Assembly (NCBI GenBank): GCA_016712885.1
Contig: JADJQF010000011.1
Span: forward strand, 124,001-188,000
Length of the DNA: 64,000 nt
Direction: 5' to 3'
From: Candidatus Flexicrinis proximus
GTDB lineage: Bacteria > Chloroflexota > Anaerolineae > Aggregatilineales > Phototrophicaceae
A program made the position numbers and the translations under genes. Shown here piece by piece: positions 23,074 through 30,034 of the stretch (position 1 is its first letter; each line of letters begins with the position of its first letter). Under the pieces are notes generated by a model. That model searched no databases. It had not been told where the DNA came from and was given only the letters and a program-made list of their open reading frames with translations.

Positions 23074-24687
23074 ATGAATGACAGCAGCGCGCAGATACGG
23101 TTTGAGCGGTGGTGGACGCGCGGCGTCCTGCTGTTCGTCTGCCTGTTCCTCGCCTATTTCATCCTCAGCGAGCGCGAGGGGATCAGCCGGCTCTTCACCT
23201 ATATCCTCGACGCGGCCGGGCGTATTCCGCAGGCCATCGCGGACCTGGGCGCGTATTACCAGACGCTGACGGCGGACCAGTTAATTGGCTCGCTGCTGCT
23301 GGGCGGGGTTTTCGGCGCACTGACGACGCTGCTCGTGGTTGTGCCGGCGCGGATGGGCGTCGAGCTGCCGCCGCTGCCCCCGATGGCTTACGGGATCGGC
23401 GCAGCAGGCAGCCTGGTGGCGATCCTGCTCGCACAACCCGTCCTGTTGGCGGTGGTCGTGGCAATTGTCCTGACGTGGGTGTCCGGTTATCTGCTCAGCG
23501 CGCCGGTGCGGCACCTGCTGACCCGCACACTGCTGGCGCCGCTGAAGTCGCCTGCCGCGCTGCGGTTGATGGCGGTCTGCGCCGGGGTTGGGTTTCTGGT
23601 CGGCGCACTGGGCGCGCAGCTGCTGACCGCCGCGACGCAGCACTGTACCTATCTCGCCGACGCGCCGTTCAACGAGAAGCAGATCGGCCAGGCGATCACC
23701 CTGTTCAGCGCGCTGATCGCCCTGGTTCCGCTGTGGACGGCGCTGCGAAGCGGAGGAGCGAGCCTGTACCGCTCGACGGCGGGTTACTTCCGCAGCCCCA
23801 TTCTGCCGTACGTCCTGCTGACGCCGACGCTGCTGAGCCTGATCCTGTTCCTGTATGCGCCAAGTATCCAGAGCATCACACTGTCGCTGAAACTGAGACG
23901 CTTTCCGCTGCCGCAGGAGGCGTTCGTCTGCCTGAGGAATTACACAGCCCTCGCGGAAGACGCGGTTTACCGGAGCAGCTTCCTGACGACACTGGGCATG
24001 ACGGCGGCGATCGTCGCCGCGAGCCTGGCGTTTTCGCTGATGGTGGCCGTGCTGGCCTCGCAGAAGGTGCGCGGCGCGAGCATTTACCGCACGCTGTTGA
24101 TCTGGCCGTTCGCGCTCTCGCCGATCGTGGCCGGGGCGATCTTCCTCGGCATGTTCCGCGACGGCAGCTCGGGACTGATCAATGCGCTGATTGCGCCGCT
24201 CGGCCTGTCGTTTAGCTGGCTGCGTGACGCGAACCTTGCGCCGTGGGTGATTGTGGCGGCCTCGGTCTGGAACATCCTCGGCTTCAACATCCTTTTCTAT
24301 ATCGCGGGGCTGCAGAACGTGCCGAAAGACCTGCTGGAGGCGGCGCAGATCGACGGCGCGGACCGGCGCCAGCGCTTCCAGTTGATCACCATCCCGCTGC
24401 TGGCGCCGTATACGTTCTTTCTGCTGGTCACGAACGTGACGTATTCGTTTTACGGGGTGTACGGCGCAATCGACGCGCTGACGGGCGGCGGCCCGCCGCT
24501 GGGTCCGGCTGGTTCGCTGGGTGGCGCGACCAACGCCCTGATCTACAAGCTGTATCAGGATGGCTTTGCCCCCGGCGCACCGCTCGGGCTGGCCTCAGCG
24601 CAGGCCGTGATCCTGTTCGTGATGGTTGCCGCACTCACGCTGCTCCAGTTCCGCGTGATCGAGACGAGAATTACCTATGGCGAATAA
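23074..24687 (+). CDS. ugpA: ABC permease, UgpA-like, with a long extra N-terminal membrane region
   Basis: A 537-residue permease, whereas UgpA/MalF-type subunits without extension are about 290-300. The standard permease core begins near residue 245 (YFRSPILPYVLLTPTLL). It has the EAA loop EAAQIDGADRRQRFQLITIP and the UgpA-type segment YGVYGAIDALTGGGP. The first about 240 residues add four or more hydrophobic segments (around 17-33, 70-92, 105-135, 165-185), with no homology I can name. It forms the channel with the next gene product. The following gene overlaps it by 11 bp. Confidence 0.82.
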   Translation: MNDSSAQIRFERWWTRGVLLFVCLFLAYFILSEREGISRLFTYILDAAGRIPQAIADLGAYYQTLTADQLIGSLLLGGVFGALTTLLVVVPARMGVELPPLPPMAYGIGAAGSLVAILLAQPVLLAVVVAIVLTWVSGYLLSAPVRHLLTRTLLAPLKSPAALRLMAVCAGVGFLVGALGAQLLTAATQHCTYLADAPFNEKQIGQAITLFSALIALVPLWTALRSGGASLYRSTAGYFRSPILPYVLLTPTLLSLILFLYAPSIQSITLSLKLRRFPLPQEAFVCLRNYTALAEDAVYRSSFLTTLGMTAAIVAASLAFSLMVAVLASQKVRGASIYRTLLIWPFALSPIVAGAIFLGMFRDGSSGLINALIAPLGLSFSWLRDANLAPWVIVAASVWNILGFNILFYIAGLQNVPKDLLEAAQIDGADRRQRFQLITIPLLAPYTFFLLVTNVTYSFYGVYGAIDALTGGGPPLGPAGSLGGATNALIYKLYQDGFAPGAPLGLASAQAVILFVMVAALTLLQFRVIETRITYGE

Positions 24688-25513
24688 CCGTCCGGCGCGG
24701 CGCTGGCGCATCCATCTCGCGCTGATCGTAGTCTGCGCGCTGATGGCCTGCCCGGCCATCTATGCCCTGCAGGTCTCGACGCTGAACATGACCCAGAGCT
24801 ATGTGGCGCCGGCACAGCTCTTCCCGCCGGGCGTGAGCTTTACGGACAATATCGCCACGCTGTTCGGGCGGCTCAACTTCGGTCAGCTGATCCTGAATAC
24901 GGCGCTGATCGCACTGGTGATCGTCATCGGCAAGACGATCCTGGCGATGCTGTGCGGCTTGGCCTTCGTCTATTTCCATTTCCCCGGCAAGTGGGTACTG
25001 TTCTTCTTTGTGCTGCTCACACTGCTCTTGCCGACCGAGATCATACTGATCCCGTTGTTCAACCTGGTCTCGGAACTGGACTGGGTGCAGACCAGCCCGC
25101 GCCTGGTGCTGACCGTGCCGTTTATCGCGACGGCGACCGGCGCGTTCCTGTTCCGCCAGCACTTCAGCAACATCCCGCGCGAACTGGCGGAAGCGGCCCA
25201 GATCGACGGCGCGACGCCGGTCAACTTCATGTTCATGGTGTTGGTGCCGATGTCGTGGAACATCATCGGCGCGCACGCACTGATCCAGTTCATTGCGTCC
25301 TGGAACAGCTATCTGTGGCCGGTGCTGGTGCTGCAAAGCAGCGAGAATCAGGTGATTCAGGTCGGCGTGAAGAACGCGCTCGGCTTCGGCGGGCAGACCA
25401 ACTTCGGCGTGCTGATGGCCGCCGGGATCGTTGCATCACTGCCGCCGCTGATCCTGTTCGTGCTGATGCAGCGCCAGTTTATGAACGGTTTCGCCATCTC
25501 ACGCGACAAGTAA
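24677..25513 (+). CDS. ugpE: ABC permease, UgpE-like
   Basis: A 278-residue inner-membrane permease of the MalG/UgpE group with six hydrophobic segments. The EAA loop is AEAAQIDGATPVNFMFMVLV. The family C-terminus RQFMNGFAIS is intact. The start overlaps the end of the UgpA-like gene by 11 bp, indicating coupled translation of the two channel subunits. No UgpC ATPase gene follows; the complex must borrow an ATPase encoded elsewhere, as MsmK-type shared ATPases do in other bacteria (inference). Confidence 0.87.
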   Translation: MANNRPARRWRIHLALIVVCALMACPAIYALQVSTLNMTQSYVAPAQLFPPGVSFTDNIATLFGRLNFGQLILNTALIALVIVIGKTILAMLCGLAFVYFHFPGKWVLFFFVLLTLLLPTEIILIPLFNLVSELDWVQTSPRLVLTVPFIATATGAFLFRQHFSNIPRELAEAAQIDGATPVNFMFMVLVPMSWNIIGAHALIQFIASWNSYLWPVLVLQSSENQVIQVGVKNALGFGGQTNFGVLMAAGIVASLPPLILFVLMQRQFMNGFAISRDK

Positions 25514-25562
25514 AGCCGAGTGCCGCGCTTCGGCATGTTCTACCCCCTGTAAAGGAGTTTCG

Positions 25563-26390
25563 ATGTCCAAAGTCATTCTGATTGTTTGCGATGCGCTGCG
25601 GGACGATATGGCCGCGCAGCATATGGGTTATCTGGAGCATCTGGTCGAGCACCACAAGGCCACGCGCTGGACGGTGACCGGCGAACTGCCGTCGATGTCG
25701 CGCCCGATGTATGAGACGCTGCACACCGGTGTCCCCTCGTCGGTGCATGGTATCGTCAACAACGCCATTGTGCGCGTGTCGAACATGCCGAATGTCTTCA
25801 AACTGGCAGTCGAGCACGGCAAAACAACCGCCGCCGCCGCCTACTGCTGGTATTCCGAGCTGTATAACCGCGCGCCGTTCGATCCGGTGCGCGACCTGGA
25901 GACCGACGACGAAACGCTGCCAATCCAGCACGGCCGCTTCTACATGAGCGACGATTACCCAGACCTCGACCTATATGCACATGGCGGCGCGCTGCTGGCG
26001 AAATACATGCCGGATTATCTGCTGATCCACCCGATGGGACTCGATACGGTCGGCGAGCGCGAGGGGGGAGACAGCCATGCCTACCGCAAGCTGGTGATTT
26101 ACCATGATGGCGTGATCAGCTATATGCTGCCGACGGCGCTGCAGCTCGGCTATACGGTACTGGTCACCGCCGACCACGGCATCAGCGGCAACGCGGCGCA
26201 CGGGCACGGGGGCGTACACGGCGGCAATTTCGACGAGGCGCGGCTGGTCCCGCTGTACCTGATTACGCCGGACATGAACGGCCGTGGCCGCGTCACCGGC
26301 CATGTCTCGCAGTTATCGGTCGCGCCGACCCTCTGCCGTCTGCTGGGGCTGCCGATTCCCGATACGATGACCCAGCCGCCGCTCGGCTGA
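25563..26390 (+). CDS. Type I phosphodiesterase / nucleotide pyrophosphatase family enzyme
   Basis: A 275-residue alkaline-phosphatase-superfamily hydrolase. Metal ligands are visible as Asp10 (IVCDALRDD), the Asp and His in LDTVGEREGGDSHAYR, and DH in VTADHGISG. The nucleophile is probably Ser46 in ELPSMSRPMYETLHTG, the position of Thr/Ser in NPP enzymes, followed by the typical PSSVHGI. No signal peptide is present, so it should act on the substrate after uptake. AAGGAG is 5 nt before ATG. It is last in the ugpBAE-like unit, suggesting hydrolysis of an imported glycerophosphodiester or similar phosphate ester. Confidence 0.8.
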   Translation: MSKVILIVCDALRDDMAAQHMGYLEHLVEHHKATRWTVTGELPSMSRPMYETLHTGVPSSVHGIVNNAIVRVSNMPNVFKLAVEHGKTTAAAAYCWYSELYNRAPFDPVRDLETDDETLPIQHGRFYMSDDYPDLDLYAHGGALLAKYMPDYLLIHPMGLDTVGEREGGDSHAYRKLVIYHDGVISYMLPTALQLGYTVLVTADHGISGNAAHGHGGVHGGNFDEARLVPLYLITPDMNGRGRVTGHVSQLSVAPTLCRLLGLPIPDTMTQPPLG

Positions 26391-26407
26391 TCGTGGGACG
26401 CGCTCTT

Positions 26408-26550
26408 TATTGGGGTTCGACCCCAAACCCCGGCAGGAGTATGCACTCCTGTACCTCCCACTGCGCTTTCTTGCGTCCACGCAAGAAAGCGCAGATGAGG
26501 GGTCGAGGGGCGCAAGTCGCTCGCGGAGGTGTGGAGGCAGCGGCTCCACA
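26408..26550 (-). repeat. Intergenic multi-hairpin repeat, copy F
   Basis: It fills the 180 bp gap between two convergent genes, 18 nt from the phosphodiesterase stop and 20 nt from the TetR stop; orientation follows the TetR gene. In plus coordinates: tail hairpin TTGGGGT/ACCCCAA (26410-26426); hairpin AGGAGT-ATGC-ACTCCT (26435-26450), perfect; central hairpin with 16-bp perfect arms CTGCGCTTTCTTGCGT (26461-26476) and ACGCAAGAAAGCGCAG (26479-26494); hairpin 2 remnants (about 26505-26522); hairpin 1 GTGGAG/CTCCAC (26531-26549). This copy has the longest central stem and the clearest tail hairpin. Confidence 0.87.
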
Positions 26551-26570
26551 AACAAAGGTACAAGAAGTCA

Positions 26571-27182
26571 CTAGGCTGGCGCGAGCGCACCCGCGGCAGG
26601 CAAAATGACTTCGTCCAGGCGTCCAATCATCAGCATGGCTCCGGTGACGGACATCGCGTGCGACATGCGGGCGATGTACTCGGCAGGGTACGGGTTGTCA
26701 TCGGTGAGCCACCAGACCAGATTGCCGATTTCACAGGATGCGATATGGTTGGCGATCAGGCCGATCGGCGCGTCGGCAAAGCGGGGGGACTGCCCGAAAA
26801 TCCGCAGGTTCTCGTCGACGATATAGGCGCGGACGCGCTGCTGAACCAGCGCCCCGACCGAGCCGAGCGCCAGGCGCCGGTAGAGTTCGCGGTCGGTCTC
26901 CAGGAACGCGAAGAGCGGCAGGCATGGCGGCTTGCGGTTCAGGTCGAGGACGCTTTCGAGGTCATAGGTCCCCATCGCGGCGAGGATCTGTTCGTAGATG
27001 GTGGCGAGACAGTCGAACAGCAATTCGTTTTTGGCTGCATAATGTCTGTAGAACGAGACACGCGCGGTATTGGCGCGGTCGGTGATGGCCTGTATCTCGA
27101 TGTCCTCGTAGGGCATTTCTCGGATCAGCGAGAGCAGCGAGGCCTGCAGGCTGTGTTTGGTACGCTCGATGCGGCGATCCAT
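26571..27182 (-). CDS. TetR-family transcriptional regulator (divergent from P450)
   Basis: A 203-residue regulator. The N-terminal helix-turn-helix (about 8-50) contains EIQAITDRANTARVSFYRHY, with the Tyr/Phe-rich recognition-helix end usual for TetR proteins. The remaining helices form a ligand-binding/dimer domain of unknown specificity. ATG 27182 has AGGTG about 7 nt upstream; that site is overlapped by the palindrome at 27186-27199, so self-repression is plausible. The gene is divergent from the cytochrome P450 gene, the classic arrangement for a repressor of a catabolic or detoxification enzyme. Confidence 0.85.
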   Translation of the reverse strand: MDRRIERTKHSLQASLLSLIREMPYEDIEIQAITDRANTARVSFYRHYAAKNELLFDCLATIYEQILAAMGTYDLESVLDLNRKPPCLPLFAFLETDRELYRRLALGSVGALVQQRVRAYIVDENLRIFGQSPRFADAPIGLIANHIASCEIGNLVWWLTDDNPYPAEYIARMSHAMSVTGAMLMIGRLDEVILPAAGALAPA

Positions 27183-27185
27183 TTA

Positions 27186-27199
27186 TAGACACCTGTCTA
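27186..27199. promoter_or_regulatory. Palindromic operator candidate between tetR and the P450 gene
   Basis: TAGACA-CC-TGTCTA is a perfect 6-bp inverted repeat with a 2-nt spacer, 4 nt upstream of the TetR start codon and covering its ribosome-binding site. TetR-family proteins commonly bind such sites in divergent promoters. No second copy was seen closer to the P450 start. Confidence 0.6.
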
Positions 27200-27296
27200 G
27201 TATGTTACACGAAGACTGAAAAAGCGCTTGCTTTAGAAACGCGATGTATTGTATTGTGGTACCAACCCCGACAAGATGCAAGTGAGGTTTCCAGCC

Positions 27297-28679
27297 ATGA
27301 CCGCTAGTGCGATCGCTTCTTCCGGCGCAAAACTGCCCCCAACGCTGCCGGGTTATCCGTTCATCGGCAGCGCGCTCGCGTTTGCGCGGGCCGGCGGACT
27401 GCCGCTCAAGTTCCTACAGGACTCGTTCGCGGAGTATGGCGATGTCTTCCGCGCGAAGGTTTTTGACCGTTCGATTGTGGTGGTGTCGCATCCCGACATG
27501 CTGCACGAAATCCTGGTCAAGCGGGTCAGCGAATTTCACAAGCCGATCGTGATCTCACCGGATAAGCCGCGCAGCCTGGAACGTTTCCTCGGCGCGGGCA
27601 TCCTGACCGGCGACCATGCCGAGTGGCGCCCGCAGCGCAAGCTGATCCAGCCGCTGATGCACGCCAAGCACATCGAAGGCTATGCGGAAACGATGGTCCA
27701 GCATGGCGCGGCGATGCTGAATGGATGGCATGCCGGCCAAACGCTCGATGTGCACGCGGCGATGACGCAGGTTACGATGAGCATCATAGCTGAGACGATG
27801 TTCGGCACCGATGTCTCGCAGACCTCGGACCTGGAGTTTGCCGGGCGAAAGGGACAGGAGATCGCGCTGGCGGATCTGATGCTGCCGCTGCCGACGCTGT
27901 TGATGGGGCCGCGCAACCGCCGCGCGGCGGTTGTCAACGGGGTGCTGTCGGCGTTGGTCGCGCGGTTTATGGCGGAGCGGCGCGAGACCGGCCACGGCGA
28001 TCGCACCGACCTGCTCTCGCTGCTCATGCAGACCACCGACGAGGACGGCCAGCCGATGCCGGACGACTTCGTGCGGAACAACATCCTGACGCTGTTCTTC
28101 GCCGGGCACGAGACGACCGCCAATACGCTAACATGGGCGCTGCACTTCCTCGACCGTAACCCGGAGGTGAAGGCCAGGCTTCAGCACGAGGTCGATACGG
28201 CGCTGGACGGCCGCGCGCCGACGCTCGAAGACCTGCGCAGCCTGCCGTATACGCTGATGGTGATCAAGGAAGCCATGCGCGCCGAACCGGTGGTCGCGGC
28301 GCTCTCGCGGGTGGTGACCGAAGACAATGAGATCGGCGGCTACCATCTGGATAAGGGAACGCTCGTCCTGCTGCCGATTTATCTGATGCACCACGATCCG
28401 CGCTGGTGGGTGAACCCCGAACGCTTCGACCCTGAACGATTCTCGGCGGAGAACGAGCCAAACATCCACAAGTTCGCCTATATCCCGTTTGGCGGCGGGC
28501 CGCGGGTGTGCATCGGCAATCATTTTTCGATGATGGAATCGCAGCTGCTGCTGGCGATGATGGTCAGCCAGTTCGAACTGGCGCACGCTCCCGGACATGA
28601 GGTTGTGCCGACCCGTCAGATCACGACATCCCCCAAGACCGGCCTGTGGATGCAGCTGTCCGCGCGGCACCGGGAGTAA
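27297..28679 (+). CDS. Cytochrome P450
   Basis: A 460-residue haem monooxygenase. The I-helix oxygen-activation motif is in FFAGHETTANTL, the ExxR motif in IKEAMRAEP, and the haem-binding loop FGGGPRVCIGNHF supplies the axial Cys thiolate. The N-terminus has the proline-rich PPTLPGYPFIGS and no membrane anchor, so it is a soluble enzyme. I choose ATG 27297 with GAGG upstream; an ATG at 27276 and a TTG at 27249 are alternatives. No ferredoxin or reductase gene is adjacent, so the electron donor is unknown. Overall pattern resembles the CYP4/CYP102-like fatty-acid hydroxylase side of the family, but substrate is not established. Confidence 0.9.
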   Translation: MTASAIASSGAKLPPTLPGYPFIGSALAFARAGGLPLKFLQDSFAEYGDVFRAKVFDRSIVVVSHPDMLHEILVKRVSEFHKPIVISPDKPRSLERFLGAGILTGDHAEWRPQRKLIQPLMHAKHIEGYAETMVQHGAAMLNGWHAGQTLDVHAAMTQVTMSIIAETMFGTDVSQTSDLEFAGRKGQEIALADLMLPLPTLLMGPRNRRAAVVNGVLSALVARFMAERRETGHGDRTDLLSLLMQTTDEDGQPMPDDFVRNNILTLFFAGHETTANTLTWALHFLDRNPEVKARLQHEVDTALDGRAPTLEDLRSLPYTLMVIKEAMRAEPVVAALSRVVTEDNEIGGYHLDKGTLVLLPIYLMHHDPRWWVNPERFDPERFSAENEPNIHKFAYIPFGGGPRVCIGNHFSMMESQLLLAMMVSQFELAHAPGHEVVPTRQITTSPKTGLWMQLSARHRE

Positions 28680-28727
28680 TACCCCGGAAGGTGGAGACGG
28701 GCTGGCTGCTGCGCGCAGGCAACCCTT

Positions 28728-28967
28728 TTACTCACGGGCCTTGAATGCCTCGGCAATCTGGTCGAACAGTGCGCGCGAACGGTCTGCGGAAATGGTCTGG
28801 ACACGAGCCTGTTCGCGGTAAAGCAGGATGGTGCGCCGGGTGCTGTCCAGCACCACGCGGCAGTTCTGGCAGGTCGCCAGATGCTGGCGTGCCTCCTCCG
28901 AGAGCTGTTCGTCAAGTTCGCCATCAATATAGGCGCTCAGATGTTTGACCAGCGTTTCGCAGTCCAT
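28728..28967 (-). CDS. Zinc-finger anti-sigma factor, soluble
   Basis: An 79-residue protein with the zinc-binding anti-sigma signature HLATCQNC (HxxxCxxC) around residues 29-36 and an upstream His near residue 9. No membrane segment is present, unlike RseA-type proteins, so it resembles soluble redox- or ligand-sensing anti-sigma factors such as RsrA/ChrR N-terminal domains. The ATG at 28967 shares one base with the sigma factor stop codon (TGATG), so the two are translated together. It should bind and silence the ECF sigma factor encoded just upstream. Confidence 0.85.
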   Translation of the reverse strand: MDCETLVKHLSAYIDGELDEQLSEEARQHLATCQNCRVVLDSTRRTILLYREQARVQTISADRSRALFDQIAEAFKARE

Positions 28968-29551
28968 CACGCCTCCTGATGATTTCCGCGGCGTTCGATA
29001 AAGTAGGCGGACAACTGCTCGCGCAGTGCCAGCCGAGCCCGGTGCAGTGATACTTTTACGGCCGACTCGCTCAACCCGAGCGCCTCCGCAGTTTCGTGGG
29101 TCGATAATTCGTCGACGTCGCGCAGCGTGAACACCGCGCGAAGCCTGGGCGACAGGGCGGCGATCGCCCGGTCCATCTCGCTGACGGCCTCAGTCTGGGC
29201 GAGCACGTCTTCAGGACGGCCCTTCCAGTCGATCAGGGCAGCGGGCAGCATCTCCGGTCCGTCATCGTCTTCCAGGGCGGCGCCGGGCCGTGACCGCAGG
29301 CGCATCATGGCGTCATTATAGGCCACCCGGTAGAGCCAGGTGTGAATGCGCGCGCGGCCTTCGAAGTGGTCGATGTGCTCGATCAGCGCCAGAAAGGTAT
29401 TCTGGACAACGTCGTCGGCCTGAGCGGAGTCGTGGAGCAGACGCAGCGCCAGCCGGTGAACCGGATTCGCGTATTGATCGAACAGCGCGGCCAGAGCATT
29501 CGGGTCGCGCTGTTTCAGCTGCGTTAAGAGGTGCGCTTGCGTCGAGTCCAC
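28967..29551 (-). CDS. ECF-type RNA polymerase sigma factor
   Basis: A 194-residue group IV sigma factor. Region 2 (about 20-90) includes ADDVVQNTFLALIEHIDHFE and WLYRVAYNDAMMRLR. Region 4 (about 130-185) includes LSPRLRAVFTLRDVDELS and the helix-turn-helix HETAEALGLSESAVKVSLHRAR. The start is GTG at 29551: an in-frame TGA lies just upstream and no ATG fits. It follows the small membrane protein gene by 10 nt and is coupled to the anti-sigma gene. Regulon unknown. Confidence 0.92.
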   Translation of the reverse strand: MDSTQAHLLTQLKQRDPNALAALFDQYANPVHRLALRLLHDSAQADDVVQNTFLALIEHIDHFEGRARIHTWLYRVAYNDAMMRLRSRPGAALEDDDGPEMLPAALIDWKGRPEDVLAQTEAVSEMDRAIAALSPRLRAVFTLRDVDELSTHETAEALGLSESAVKVSLHRARLALREQLSAYFIERRGNHQEA

Positions 29552-29561
29552 AACACGTCAA

Positions 29562-29783
29562 TTACTTGGCGCGAATCTCCGGGCCTTTGAACGACATGCC
29601 GAAGAGCGGCGCGAATACACAGAAGTCAAGCGCGCCGGCCAGAAGCGGAACAAGGCCGACGACTGCCAGAATGATACCACCTGTGCCCTGAACCGACAGC
29701 AAACCCAGCGCAATGAGCGCGATACCCGCGACGATGCGGACGATACGACCCGTGCCGCTGGCCATGAACTTGATAAACGCCAT
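29562..29783 (-). CDS. Small membrane protein, DUF2892/YgaP-like
   Basis: A 73-residue protein with two hydrophobic stretches (about 12-32 and 34-52) and the FAPLFGMSFKG ending typical of the YgaP transmembrane (DUF2892) family. ATG 29783 is chosen because GGAGG lies 6-7 nt upstream; the frame stays open further upstream without a site. It heads an operon with the ECF sigma and anti-sigma genes. Members are often linked to rhodanese or sulfur/persulfide metabolism; no rhodanese domain is present here, so function is open. Confidence 0.8.
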   Translation of the reverse strand: MAFIKFMASGTGRIVRIVAGIALIALGLLSVQGTGGIILAVVGLVPLLAGALDFCVFAPLFGMSFKGPEIRAK

Positions 29784-29915
29784 GATCCACCTCCAAAATG
29801 CGCGCCTGATTGCGCGTTCTATAGGGTTTAGATGCAGATGGCCCCAAAAGGTTACATCGGGCAGAAAGTTCACGCGCCTGGGCGCTGATGCGAGTAGCAA
29901 GCGCGCCAAAACGAC

Positions 29916-29950
29916 TAAAAAGCGGACACCCCAATGGCTGGGATGTCCGC
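29916..29950 (-). terminator. Intrinsic terminator after the nitrite reductase gene
   Basis: Arms GCGGACA (29922-29928) and TGTCCGC (29944-29950), extended by CCC/GGG with one bulge, form a hairpin. On the minus strand it is followed by a run of five T. It lies about 85 nt past the stop codon of the copper nitrite reductase gene (30035), in the right orientation. Confidence 0.85.
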
Positions 29951-30034
29951 CTGAACCCTGTCTCCGGCTTGTGCTGAGGGTGGCAGAAGTCTGGAGCGGG
30001 GACTGGAAGGCTGTGGCCCGGTTCCGGCGGCGGT

